Below are positions 25,802 to 38,640 of a DNA stretch of 64,000 nucleotides, in pieces. Each line of letters begins with the position of its first letter. Position 1 is the stretch's first letter. Position numbers and translations under genes: made by a program. The notes under the pieces are model-generated. The model worked only from the letters and a program-made list of their open reading frames with translations. It searched no databases and was not told the DNA's origin. The stretch is from Toxoplasma gondii ME49 (lineage: Eukaryota; Apicomplexa; Conoidasida; Eucoccidiorida; Sarcocystidae), in NCBI RefSeq assembly GCF_000006565.2, contig NC_031473.1, positions 1,779,441 to 1,843,440 of the forward strand. Reading direction: 5' to 3'.

Positions 25802-28686
25802 TAAATATATAAAAATATATATGTATATATGTATATATACATATAAATACCTTCACCAATATACATCTATATTATTTATACACGTTTGCATCTGTCTATA
25901 CACATCTAATATACATACATATATATAGTTTTTTTTTCTATTTGTACGCATATGCTCATATCTGCATAATATGCATTGGTACACGTGTCTTCATACAAAA
26001 ATATTAGAGTGCATTTATTCATACATATACATACATATATACATATACATACATATATATATATATAAATATATATATTTACGAACATCTGTTTGCACGT
26101 GTGGTAAGCATGCATCAACTGTCTTGTACAGCGGTAAGTGTGTACATATATATACATATATATATATATATATATTTATTTGTGTGTGTGTGTATGCCGA
26201 GGGGTGCCGCGTTTTCTTGCCTCGTCTCAGCCTGCTCGCTTGTGGTCCGCTGTGTTCATTTGTCTGCTGCAGTCTACGACAGTTCTCTGAGAGAGTTGCA
26301 CATTTGGTAAGCGCGAGGACGCAGGGAAAGTCAAGACAGCTTTTTTTCCGTGTAGAAGGCTTTCCAGTGCGTATTTTTAGTCCGTAAGGAGGTTCCAGTT
26401 TTCGAAACGGCGTCTACTCCTTTAAGTATGTTGCATGCATCTTCTTCTCAAGAAGCTGCCATGCTTCCCTAGCCACCTAGCTAAGCATGTTGGCTTGACG
26501 CGAGAAATGCGTTGCCTGCGAATGTTGCGTCTGTCATCTCGCTGGCGCAGCTGGCTGCTGAATCATAGGTTACGCACAAGAGAGGCCCCGCAAGTTCTTC
26601 TGAGTCTCCGTCTCCCCTTGCATGCAAGAGCAGCCGCGCTCGACTCTTCGTATGATCCGAGAAAAACAGTTGAAGCAGTCCACTGTCATGTCTGTTTTGG
26701 AGAACTCCGCGACGCGTCCAGCTGCAGGAGCTCTTTTGATGAACGCAGGTGCATGGTCGACTGTCCTTGCCCTCGTTGTCTCTAGGACTCGCCACGAGAG
26801 CGTCTCGAGCGTCGAGTGCATGCAGTGATCTTCTGCGGTGTGCGTGTGTGTGTGTCGATCTGCGATGCTCGGTGTCGAGGATGCAGCCTTTTTTCGCGTT
26901 CGCTTTTGTACGCCTTTCTTCTCCATTCACGCATCCGTTTCGTCTCAGATTTCGAGCTTCTTTCCAGCTCGACAGGCTTTCTGCAGAGAGTCCTCACCCT
27001 CTCTGTAGGGCCGTCTCCGTCTCTGTGTGCGTTCAGCTTTCAATCGGAGGCTCTGGCGAACTCTGCGTGAGTTTTGAAAGGTTTCTGCTTCAGGCCTCGT
27101 CGCACACTGCGTATTCAAGTAGAAGTTTCTTTCCATTCACTTCTCCCCGAGAACGTCGGCGGAAACAATGCGTTGCCTCTGCCTCAGCCCACTCGTACCG
27201 TTGCTTTCGCGGCTTTCTGTAGTGTTGCATGTGTGAGAAACCGAGTCGGCAAACAGTCGCCTGTTCAACATTGGTCTTCCTTTGCGTATGCGTACGTAAA
27301 TATGTATACTTACGCGCTCGAATGCATATGTTTGCATGAATATACACATGCATATTTATACACGAAAATAAATATAAAGAGAGAGACACGTATCTGTGTA
27401 AAGATATCTGTGTGTAGACACATACAAAAACATGTGCATATGTGAATCCGGAAATATAGACGAATATACGAATATATCTCCATATATATATATATATATA
27501 TACATATATATGTATTTGTGTGTATAGGTATAAATCAGCTTGTGAATGTACGGTTCAGATAGAAAGATTTGGAGAGAACTTTTTTACACATTTGTTTCTC
27601 TGCGAGTTGTGTTTTAGGTTTCAGTTGACTCTACGAATTTCCGTGTGCGAGTTTAGACCTGCACTCGTGTCTTGGCTGGTGCTTTGCAATGTTTCTCGTT
27701 GAGTTTCGCCTGCCTCCACTGCGGCAAACGCTTTTCTGTGGACCTGTTCAGCGTCCTTCTAGGCGGCGGTGCCATTGCGTTCAGTCCCCAGTTTTCTACT
27801 CGCTTCTGCTCAAACCCTGTGAGTTCTCTTTTGTCACAAATCCCTTGCCCTTTTTAAATTTTTCCGTAGGAAAACATATTTCTGCAGTTGCTCCACGGGC
27901 CTCGAAGCACACCTAAACGCATGCATTCAACTGTATCTCTATGGAATGCATTCTACATGTGCGTATAGAAGCGCATGTCTGCATTCATATGTCTGTCGCT
28001 GTGCCTACGTTTTCATCCCCATATTCCAAAGTAATTATGTGCACACATGCATATATGTGTATATGCAATATAGATAGATAGAAATAGATAGAGAGATAGA
28101 TAGATATAGATAGATATAGATAGATAGATGTACATATGCCTAGGCGGCGGTGGAGCATCGAAGAAGAACCTCAAGATGCGGTTAACTCTGAAACGAAAGG
28201 GACCGATTTGGTCGCCGCTATGATATCGAGGGGTTTGTGGCTGGTTTTTCTGGTTTTTTGTTTTTGCGTGGAGCGAGAAAACACCACGTCGAACTCTTCG
28301 CCGACCGACTGGTGTCGCTGCATGCGTTTCTCCCCCCTGACAGGACATTCTTCGACGTCGAGTGATCACGGACTTCTCTGACGATTGGCCGATGCGCTGG
28401 GAGCAACGATATCTTCTGTTCAAGGTACACTTGCCTGTTTTCATGTCCCCCGTTGACGTTTGTCTTTTTTCATTTCGCGTCCACGCAGTTGTCGAGGACG
28501 CCTACGAAGTTGGGTCCTCACCGGGTGTTTCGTCTGCTGATTTCGGGGAAGACAGGAGACGCTCGTCTCCCTAGCGCCTTCCAGATCTGTCTGTTCGTCG
28601 CTGCGCGTGGAACGCCTGTCTCTCTGGAGTTCGACAGTTTTTTTGCCGGCGCCGTTCGAAGGTCTGGCGAGTCCACGCCGAGATAA
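25226..28686 (+). CDS. Unrecognised small protein with a Cys cluster
   Basis: I do not recognise the family. Six exons fit splice consensus and phase: 25226-25262, 25545-25694, 26273-26306, 27704-27818, 28344-28424, 28489-28686, giving 204 residues from an ATG at 25226 (MPRGTAGAAFSGG). After a Cys pair (VAPCCDY, residue about 61) comes a cluster CxxCxxC within HICFACLHCGKRF, then a moderately hydrophobic stretch (FSVDLFSVLLGGGAIAF) and a basic region with two tryptophans (DDWPMRWEQRYLLF). The Cys cluster could bind a metal, and the hydrophobic stretch could be a membrane or buried segment; both are inference. Five introns in so short a gene is high, although short exons also occur in the PDE. 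The exon 4 acceptor (gttgag) is weak, and in the last exon an alternative frame also stays open for a while, so the C-terminus is the least certain part. The downstream neighbour converges on it. Confidence 0.5.
25745..26180. repeat. (TA/TATATC/TACA)n microsatellite cluster in an intron
   Basis: Almost continuous mixture of tatatc, tata and tacata units from 25745 to about 26080, plus a (ta)n at 26140-26180. It fills most of intron 2 of the orphan gene. Confidence 0.92.
27470..28132. repeat. (TA)n and (GATA)n microsatellites in introns
   Basis: TA tract at about 27475-27520 and a run of gata/gaaata/gatata units at 28064-28132, each in a different intron of the orphan gene. Confidence 0.9.
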
Positions 28687-30718
28687 AACTCCAGGCGCAG
28701 AACGAGCGACATGCGCTTGCTGCGGCTTGCATGAGTGGTGACCTCTCGCGTCTTTTCCTCGCACGTGCCTCTCTGTCTCTCTGTCTCTCTGCTGTATTGT
28801 GGGGCGTCTCTGGTTTTCAACAGTTGTTGATGTCTGTGCGTTCCAAGCAGAGAGCTCACGAAGGCAGAGAACCTGCGGCTCTGCGTAGGTCGAGGCCTTC
28901 TGTTCAATTCGCACCTATGCCGAGAAGCCTCTTCTGTGTGAGGAGCTCTCTTTCTTCGTTTCGTCGTGATCCGACACCGAGACAAGAGTGAAATAAACGC
29001 CGAGACCTGCAGAACCATGTGTGTCTGTGACAACTGCGTAGCGAGTGTTTTTCCTCCGTTTCTTTCTCCACGCACTCGGGTTTCCTTCTCGACTTTTCCT
29101 TCCCTCTCGAATGCATGTTTTTCCTGTCTCCGGTTTCTCGTCTTCTTCTCCGTCCTCGATGCGCGGTCGCTCTCGCCTCTCTCTCGCCTCTCTCTCGCTG
29201 TTCAAGACGTCCAAAGAAAGGGACTCGCGACCTTTGCGCATGCGAAATGCGGTGTGGTGTACCTCCGCAGCCGGCTGGACTCTGTGCAGTTTTCGACGAC
29301 AGCTGCTCAAGCACTGAACGGCGTCGTTGCCAGTGCCTGTCGGCCAGACCCAGCTGTTTCAGTTCTTTGGAGTTCTTGTGGAAGCGTGTGTTTTCGACGC
29401 AAGGCATGAATTTTCCTGAACAGAAGTTTGCGGATTTTTCGTCGACAGAACTCCTCCTCTAGGAGAGAGAAGGTTCAGAGGCGTTCTCCGCATGCTCGTA
29501 TCTCTCGCGGCTGTTCTGCATGCAGGTCCCGAATCTTTTTCTCGAGTTGTGTGAGGGATTCTGCGACGCCTTCTGTCGATTTCTCTTTGGCGCCAGATGT
29601 CAACGCTCTCGGCGGTCATCCCGAAGAGAGGAACGCGGCGAAGAAAGAAAGTGAGTTTTCCTCTTTGGTGTTCGGTCGCCCAGCTACGACCGCGGCGACC
29701 AAGACGCAGCGGCCAGAGTCCTGGACTTCGGTGGAAGCACAACGCCGAGAGAGAGGAACGAGAACTCGCGCACACCGCCTGAAGGAGAGAAGCGAGACGA
29801 AGGCGAGGACAAGAGGAAAAAGAGACAAAGAGGACGAACGTTTGAGGCAGCGAAACGGATGCCGATCCAAGATCCAAGCCGGAGAGCGAATTCCAGATGA
29901 CACAGAGTAAACGAGAGATGTTCCTCGACTCGAAGGAAATGCAGACACGCACGGAGCGAGGGAGAAAGAGAGGCAGAGGGAAGCGAGATGCACATTCACA
30001 GAGTGATGCATAAAGTGATGCATGGAAGTAGATTTACAGAGCATGCAAATATGTCGAAACGGAGAGAAGCAAGCAAAGGCCTGCGGCGTCGAGCATGGGA
30101 ACTGTTGGGGCAAGGGAAGCTGAAAGTATGAGAACAGCAAATGCGCGCGAGGAAAACTGCGAGAAGAATCAAAGTTTTTTTTTTAAGAGCGTCTCTTCAC
30201 TGCCCCCACCGGGTGCTGGTAGGGACGCGAGAGCAGTCTGCATGTCTCTGCGAAATGAAGATGCTGTGACAGTTTTGAGTCTTTTTCCTGTTCCGCCTCT
30301 GCTTTTTTGGCGGCAACTTAGACGGGAGAGGAACCGCAGAGAAGCCTGTGTTTTGAGTGGGGTCTTCGAAAAGAAATCAAAAAAGTGTGTCTGTAAATCC
30401 AAGTTCACCTACAAAGCAGAGATGGAGAGGTTAGAAAAGTGGACAAAAAGCAGGCAGATACAATGACACTAACAGTTGCACACCTGCCTCTGTATTCCCC
30501 ATAGTGAAGCTGTGGATGCACAAACCTGTACATGTATATATATATATATATATATATGCATACATATATATATATATATATATATATACCGCACTCGTAG
30601 AAAGACACACATATGCAGTCACATGCATAGGTGGGTCTCAGCCTGTGTGTACACCTACATTCGCGTGCATCTATACAAATATCCAGTTGAATGTTTTGTG
30701 TCTACAGTTAGATGCATA

Positions 30719-30765
<47 letters not shown>

Positions 30766-31157
30766 CACATATGTATATCTACATATACAAATATACATAT
30801 TTGAAGAATGTATTCAACGTAGGACCCGAGGGGGAGCGTAGCCGGTGCTAAGTCGTGGAGTCCAGGGTCCGTGAGGGAAGAGGAAGAGAGTTATTCTTTT
30901 TCTCCTTTTTTTTAAAATTGGAAACTCGTATTTGCTTAATCTCTGTCCGATGTCGTTTTGGAAACGCGCATGTTCCTTTGTTTCGCGAGAAAAGTTTCCC
31001 GAGTGGTTCTCGCATCTCTGCGACTCGCTCTGACACACTTTGGTTTGGGCAATTCTCTGACTGGCGAATCTGCGCAGCCATCAATAATCCATGTATCTCC
31101 ATGCGTTTACACCAGGACAAATGAATGGTGCCTCTCACCCAGAGAAAGACACATGAA

Positions 31158-31198
<41 letters not shown>

Positions 31199-33170
31199 TA
31201 TATGAATTTCAAATACATCGGACGGAGAGGTATCGTCCATATACCTTTCACACAGATATGCATCTGTATGTATGTATATATGTATACGGGAGACACATGG
31301 AGATGAATAGCATCATGTGCATAGAGAAACAAAGATACAGGTATGCCAGTATCCCGATGGAGTGTGTATGCTTATAAGCATAGATAAGACGGGCGGCATC
31401 CACGAGGTAAACGGAATGGAATGTCTCGGGTGTGTATTGTCCTCATCTGTTTCCACGAGCAGTGGTTTATCGACATCTACATGTGAACAAGCATGCGGGT
31501 TAGTGTCTGTGTACATTTGTTTACCGTTTGCTTGTTGGGAGGGCCTTTGTGCGTAGCGAGTTGAAGGCAGATCTGCGTCTTTCGCCATGCGGTGTTTTTC
31601 AACAGTTCGAGTCTCTGGGGTGAGCGCATGTTCACCCGCGAAGTGCAGGTCGCTGTGCACAAGAGGAAACTTCCTTGCGAAGGGAAGCTGTCGCTTTCAT
31701 CTTTCTCTCTGTGTCCACCTCGTCGAAAACAACACCCTTTCCGCCTACCAGCTCACTGGTGTGTCGGCGGCATCATTTCTTTGTTACTGAAGCGCTTCAC
31801 ATGCACGCCTGAATGGACGTCCAGCTCGTCAGGGGACTGGGGACTTGACCTCTCTGCACTTCTCCTTCAGAGACTGTTGGCAGGCGCATGCAGAACGGGT
31901 CACTCCTACCTGGTCGACCTCTGGATGCGAGAGATTTCAAGTGCACAACTCGTGACTTTCTTCGCCACAGTTCCCAGGTCCGAACAAGCAAAAGGCATTC
32001 CGCGGGTCTATCTGTAAGTCAAATCTCACCTCGATTCGTTCTCTGGCTTCCGCGCTTGAAACTTCGAAGTCTCGCGAAAAGCGAGACTTCGAAGTTTCAA
32101 GCTAATGCTTCATCGAGCGACCTTCGCGCCTCCATCCCCCCTCCCCATGCACACACACACACACACCGGCACCGAGTTCGGAGCTGGGGCTTCGGGAGAA
32201 CGCCACAGAATCCGTTCCTCCCCTGTCTCTCGCGACCGCGTTCATTCGCTGCAGACGATAAAATTAGAACCCACTCTTTGTCGACTCTTTATGTCTTTTC
32301 TCTTCTTGAGTGACGCACTTCAGGGCTGCTTGCTTCTCGTCTCGAGGGGCGTATTGCTGTGCGTGTTTTCATCTCGTGTGAATGCTTTCGGTGCGTTCTT
32401 TATTCTTTTCTGTTTTGTTTGTCACGATTCGCGTTTTTTTTTCGAGAGGCTTCCTTTCTGTGGCTTTCCGCGCTCCGGGTGGAACTCTGTCCGAGGGAGG
32501 CGATGAAGCCTGGAGAAAACGCCTCGCGTACAACTGCTCCCGGGGGGATGGAAGGGTGGAGCAACAACGAGGGAGACACGAGAACCAAGACGGAACGCAG
32601 GCAGGCCTCTCTTTGGAGACTCGACATCGGAAACGCCCTGTTGGAAAAGGCTTCACTGGAAGACTCAAAAAAGCGAGTTAAATGCATGCAGAGCAACCTG
32701 GCGACCGACACACAGTGACCTCCAAGCAAACGCTTCGAGAAAGCAACGAAGAAGCGAGACGCCCTCCGCTTCCGCCTGACTCTTGAATCGCGAAAAACGT
32801 CTCGGTAACGATCAGACGACTCCAGTCCCACTCAGGATCAACCGCGAACATTCCTTTTCTCGTCAAACCTCCACCACCAACGCACCTGCCGCAGTCCCCT
32901 CCCCCGCATCCCAAAAAATGTATCCCCTCCTCAGTCGCCCTATGCGGAACACCAGTAAGATACGATTACACGGATATGCAGAAAAAAAAACTTGCAGAGA
33001 GAACGTTTCTGTACAGAAACATATACACGCACATGTGCATGCATGTGTGGCAAAATGGAAATACACAGTCCTATCGAAACGTATATATACATTCATATAT
33101 ATATCTATATCTTTATGTATATTTATGTATATTTATGTATATTTATATATATGTATATTTATACATATTC

Positions 33171-33201
<31 letters not shown>

Positions 33202-33961
33202 TATATGTGTGTGTGTGAGTGTGCAGAATTGGAAACGCATGTGCATAAAAGAGTGCGGTCGAAGGTCGTTTTTTTTTCGGGTGTGTTCCCTGCGCCGAAA
33301 GGCTTCTTGTCTGTCCAGCGACTGCATGCATCTAAGCCTCATCAGAGCTCAAGACGCGTCTTCGGCCGACATGGAGACGCAGGTACGCAAGGGACGACGC
33401 GCGCGCCGCGACACCCCACTGCTGAGCAAAGTATCTCTTTCGCAGCTGTGAAAGTAAGTGACAGTACAAACGGTCGCTGTTTCTACGCAGCGAGTGACTG
33501 CCCATCGCTTCGCCTGACCCACTTTGAAAACCATCTGCACGAAATCACTTCCCTCTCTATTATAGAAAAATCCCTAGACAGCATCCCAATCGTTCATTCG
33601 TCATCTACACACACTTATATACATATCTACATATATATATCTACATATATCTATATATATATATATATGTATTTGTGTACAGAGAGAGAGAGATAATGAT
33701 AGATAGAGAGAGCACTAGACGGATCGCGAGAAATAGATGATAATGCAAAGGCAGGGGAACGCGGATAATGGTACACAGACAACGGCAGAAAAATGATGGT
33801 TGATCGATAACGACAGAGAAGCACAGATACAGACTGTTAGAGAAGTAAGGACAGATAGACAGGAATGGACGATACAGAGAGGCATTCAAATGCAAGTACA
33901 TGTACACCTGGAGCCAGCGAGCCTTCGTTGGTGTGGCGAGAGAAAGGTTCTCTCTGTGTTT
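28687..33961. other. Convergent intergenic region between the orphan gene and AMMECR1
   Basis: Two 3' ends face each other across 5.3 kb. It contains TA tracts (about 30533-30592, 30718-30764, 31158-31206, 33085-33205, 33615-33670), the perfect hairpin at 32054-32102, and a short (ca)n at 32149-32166. Open frames at about 28966-29409 and 31592-32017 look weakly coding but match no family I know and have no consistent splice partners. Confidence 0.5.
32054..32102. repeat. Perfect 22-bp inverted repeat with 5-nt loop
   Basis: The left arm 32054-32075 is the exact reverse complement of the right arm 32081-32102, with loop gaaaa at 32076-32080. Each arm also contains the internal palindrome acttcgaagt. 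The DNA or RNA could fold into a hairpin without mismatches. It is not in a coding exon of any gene modelled here. Confidence 0.95.
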
Positions 33962-34472
33962 TTAAAAGTCAAAGGAATCTCCCTGTTCATTTTTGCGGCC
34001 GTTGTAGCGTCCATACTTAGCTACGTAGGAGTCGAAATCCAGGCGAGCCTGACTCGACTGATAAAGCGTGAGAGAAATTCTGTCGAGAAGCTCGTCTGTC
34101 ACTGCTCCCGTGTAGCCTGCCTTCTTCACCTGCAGAAGGAAAATAAAAAGGTTTCGGTGGAAGAGACAAGACAAACGAAGAAGCTGCAGCGAACGGAATA
34201 CGCATAGGTCACGCGAAAAAAACTACACACCGGCTCAACAAAAAAAACTACAGAAAGAAGTCCGCATGTGGGCGCGACACAGATACAGATACACCTACAT
34301 GCATGGGACAGCCATATATATAGATATATACATATATATATAGATAGATAGATGGATTATATATATATATAGAGAGAGAGAGAGATCGAAAAGTAGATAG
34401 ACCGATAAGGACGGCTAGACAGATATAGGTTGATAGACTAGAATGCAACCCTATATCGAGAGAGAGACACTG

Positions 34473-34509
<37 letters not shown>

Positions 34510-36453
34510 TATACATATATATATATATATATATACACTCACGTATGCATGTATAGAGATAAGTGGGTTGCATGCATGCATCTTTCTGTAAACGCATAAA
34601 TGCACACGGAGACATGGGAACTCGAGAGTCGATTCCTGTGCATGCGGTGTCTGCGATCAGCGAAGAAGCCGTTTTTCATCTCGGCTTTTGCTGCGTCGTT
34701 CGACGTGAGAAAATGCGCCCTGTCTCTGTCTCTCGTTTCCGCCTTCCTGCGGCGGTGTGCGTTTTCCTTGCATCCCGCGGTTCCTACCAAAGATGCGATC
34801 GCCTCGCGCTGGGTCATCTGCATTTCCTTTGCAATCTCCGGCAAATAGGTTGCTGAGTATCTGTCACCGAAAAAAGAAAAAACGTCGAAGGCGAACTTCA
34901 AAAGGAGAAGCAGTCCTCCACGAGATGAGGTCACCCACTCCGGGGATTCAGCTCTCTGCGCATGCAAATGAGTCCATGGACGAACGAGCGCGCTCGCCTC
35001 GGCTGCCTGTGTTGTGATTTCTCTCGACATTCCGAGAAACGGTACACCAGGAGGAAATCGAAGTGACGAAAGACAGCGAACTCAGGGTGTTCGGCGAGAG
35101 GAAATCTGACAAAGATCTTTTTACGTCTCTAGCGTATCTTTCATGTTCCCACCCGTCCTCATACATCTCAACGCAGACACGCATGGGAATTGTTGTGGGC
35201 GCATGCATGTAAACGCATGCACGCCTAGCTATTACTGCTGATCTTCATTGAAACGAATTCAGAGTCTATATAGGAAGTACACTTATATCTCCACAGCGAA
35301 GACTTCAGTCTCAGGCCTTCGCTTGTTGTGACTATACGAGCAAATCTGCACAGCAGAGAGATAGCCTCTCACGAGAGAGGCAACTTTCGGCGAACCAAGC
35401 GCCGCCTCTGCATTAGTTGTGTGTTGACTACGAATTTCGTTTGAATTTCCTGAGCATAAAAGTTCCGTTCAGTGAATTTGCGAGGTGTGGGGATGGCCTC
35501 ACTTCACTCCTCGGTCGTCGCAGAAAGAAATCGTCGTTCCGTGAAGACCGACCGTCCAGTCCAGCGCATGCGATGCTTGCTGGACAAAAAATGGAAACCA
35601 CCGGATTTAATTGCAAATATAAATATATACATAGCAACTTGTAAAGATGTGTCAAGATACATATACATATAGAAATGTATATATATATATATATATATAA
35701 GTATATATATATATATATATATGTATATATAAAGAGAGGAGAAGCGGTGAGAAAGCCGATAGGCACGAAAGGAGAGAGAAAAGGAGAGAATGAGAGCGAA
35801 GACAGAAAGCAGAAAGAGCGAAAAGACAGAGTCAAACGGATAGCAAGCAGACGACAGAAAAGGATGAGAAACGAAACAGAAACGAAAGAGAAGCCGCCAG
35901 GGAAAGAAACGGAAGCGGGCAGAAGGCGCAGACGAGAAGGAAAAAAAACAGAAACAATGAGAGAAAGCGAGACAGGAAGCGAGAAGAGGCAGTCCGACTG
36001 AAGCAACGAACGTCCTTTGCATGCACTTGCCGAGAGCATTGAATTTCATGAAACCACAGGAAAGACCGACCTCGTAGGAATGCAGAAGAGAAACATGGCA
36101 CTTCAGCCTGGGAACCTCTCGCAAGGAAATCGGCTTGAATCTTCGATCTCTCAATGCACTTGTCAGTACGTACTCTCCTGTGAAAGTCAAACGTCGCAAG
36201 CAATGGCTTCTTCCGGTCGGTGGCTGTCTGCCAAGAAGTCAAACAGGTTTCGAAACGCAACATTTCATTCACTTCTCTCCACACAAGTTAACCTGCAAAA
36301 GGATATCCTCCCGCACAGTCTCTCTGAACGTATTTCTAAGATACGACGCGAAAAAACCCTGTGCAACTTCAAACGCATTCATTCACCTGAACAAGTCAAG
36401 AAAATCGAGGACGCACGCCCCCCACCTTCAATCGCAACCTACATACATATAAA

Positions 36454-36485
<32 letters not shown>

Positions 36486-37766
36486 AATGCATACATGCAT
36501 GCATTTGCATTCACACATACAGACACATATATATATATATATATATATCTGCATTCATTCATGAATATGTTGACCTGCGTAGCTGTCATTGTGTCATGGT
36601 TCTATCGCAAGCCATTGAGGTTATGCAGTTGATGAACTGGGTGATTTCATTTATTTCATTTGACAGCGAGTGATGAGTCCTTGTACGACGTGTGTATCTC
36701 GTTGACTCTCGAGTTTAAGTTAGAAGTCCTGCGTTCACACCTTGTGCCGTTGCATTCAGGAGCACAGACTCATCTGCATGTCACAGCTGTCGATTTACAC
36801 CATCCCGGAGAGCTGTTTTCTACCACATTGAGCGGCGTTGATCTCTGTTACCTCTGTTACCGGACGCCAGTTCTCTTGTTTACACACAGTCTCAGCAACA
36901 GCGGTTCAACAGGGGCAGAGGCGGGTAACATCCCTTCACACTAGGCGTTGAAGGCATGCTTCCAACAGGTTTAAAACTGTTTTTTGATCCTGTGGAGACT
37001 CTTTCAGTGATGCGTCTACGGTTTGGACGCTGCTGCTGTCACATTTGGATATCGCCCAGTGAACGGCGCAAGTCGCAGACAAGAACGCGAACATTTGTAC
37101 AAAAACCAGCATCCACCCTTAGACTCACATGCACACCGACTCTTCTGGTCCCCACAAAAGCACACATGTCCACCTTTACATGTACACATATACATTTATA
37201 CATGCATCTGTGTATACATATATATATATATATATATATATGCATATATATATATATATATATATATGCATATATACAGACAAACATGCGCATGTAAATG
37301 ATATATATATATATATATATATGTATGTGAGTGTGTATGTGTATGCGTAAATGTGTTCGTAGGAGTCAGTGCGCCGTTTCCTCGTCCGCATGTTCTCCTG
37401 GAAAGGCCTTTTGTCGTACCAAGTTCCATGATAGGAATAGGACTGAGGGAACCGATGCATCCCCGGAGGTCCGCGTCTTCGCGAGAAAATCCGACCGCGC
37501 CTTTGCGTTGTTTCATCCAGGTGACAAAGGCAGGACAAGAGACTCCGCATTCCTTCAAGCGAACGACCGAGACCGGAGGCGGGGGCCGCTTCGGATGGCC
37601 CTGTATACAAATTCTCAGGCGCATACACGCGTTGCATGCGAGCGCTCCGTCGAGCTCTGCAAAAAGACTCTTTCACAAGAAGTCAGGCCTACCTCGAGGT
37701 GAGCAATCAGGATGTCGAACGCCCATGCACACATCTCCTCCTCGGCGCGCAGAACCAGCGATCCAT
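33962..37766 (-). CDS. AMMECR1-domain protein (first exon unresolved)
   Basis: AMMECR1 proteins occur in all domains of life; the biochemical role is not settled. Exons (high to low): 37766-37693, 37654-37420, 36177-36027, 34860-34788, 34129-33962; phases agree, giving about 234 residues. Family blocks in order: [30 protein letters not shown], the invariant [57 protein letters not shown], and [19 protein letters not shown]. The C-terminus is basic and Asp/Gly-rich. Two oddities are visible: about 35 extra residues between the first helix and the PAFVTW block, and about ten fewer residues before VGLSCGF, where animal proteins have a DYLDWEVGVHG-like segment. The 36177-36027 exon is carried through a possible earlier donor at 36070 because the extra residues match the family. 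The first exon is unresolved; a phase-compatible candidate is 38023-37873, but its donor is weak. It converges with the orphan gene. Confidence 0.85.
34312..34534. repeat. (TA)n, (GATA)n and (GA)n microsatellites in an AMMECR1 flank
   Basis: Mixed tata, gata and gaga runs at about 34312-34395 and a long (ta)n at 34478-34534, inside the intron 34787-34130. A TGCATGCATGCA run follows at 34569-34581. Confidence 0.9.
35668..35732. repeat. (TA)n microsatellite in an AMMECR1 intron
   Basis: TA tract followed on the + strand by about 250 bases rich in gaga/gaaag, which read as a long pyrimidine tract on the coding strand. Both lie in the intron 36026-34861. Confidence 0.9.
36430..37325. repeat. (CATA)n and (TA)n microsatellites in an AMMECR1 intron
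   Basis: Repeated catacata units at about 36440-36490, a (ta)n at 36526-36550, and a cluster of TA tracts with tgcatatata joints at 37218-37325, all within the intron 37419-36178. Confidence 0.9.
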
Positions 37767-38640
37767 CTGAAAGAAAAATAAACGTATTCTCCGCTTTGAA
37801 AGAATGGACGCTCCAGTCTGCTCTGTTTTAAAGGCGCAAAGCAGGAACTCGAACAATCCGCTGATTCTGTACGGAGAAAAACTAGAAGTACAGTGTGCAC
37901 CTCCGCAGCGAGAGGAAGAAATGCGTCTCCCATGGGCGACAAAGACAGCAAAGATAGCCTCAGAGTGGAGCGCGTCTCGTTTCCTGCAAAGGCAGGAGCG
38001 CGAAAGAAAAGCGACAAAGACATTGTGCCGTTGCTGCTGCCAGCAGAGACTGCTCTGATTCGCAAGGAAAGACGTTTGTGTCGAGGAAGAAGTCTTTATC
38101 AACCTGTACATGTAGTAGTCTGAAACGCTGTTTCATGCAAAAATGCGATCGAGCACTTTGAGAAAACGACTGGTTATGCATCTAACGAGAATGTCGGTGG
38201 CGCCATGGAAGTTCCGTGAACGGCCGAGGGAGCTCGTTCTGGGGTGTATCTACCGCGAGCGGGACTGATAATTCAGATCTTGAAGGCCTCAGATGGCAAT
38301 CGAAGAGCGACTCCGCATATCTGGCGTCCACGACTACGAAAAAGAAAACGCGCCGTCGGCTGCCGGCTTACTTGAGACAGCCCCGTTCCTCGGTGTGCAT
38401 GCAAGAGACACCTTCGTTTTCTGTTCTTCATCTTGGTCTTCCACATCTTCGTCCTGACCGCGTCCTACAGGATTACTGTTCTCGTTTTTCCCCATGGCTC
38501 CCCTCGGTTCAGCGAAACCTGCAAGCAGCTTGATCTCTCGACGTTGCCGTCTCTCTTTCGACACACACACAACCTTCGTGTCTCCTTATCTCATTTCTCT
38601 CTTCTCCTCTCTCTTCTCCTCTCTTCTTTCTCTCCCTCTC

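Noticed and set aside
28966..29409. Open + strand frame of 147 codons downstream of the orphan gene
   Set aside because: The part around 29200-29400 looks mildly coding, but I found no in-phase donor from the orphan gene (only a weak gtctgg at 28662) and no family match, so I did not extend the gene.
31592..32017. Open + strand frame of 141 codons near the hairpin
   Set aside because: No recognised domain, no upstream exon in phase, and it lies in a convergent gap where two 3' UTRs are expected.
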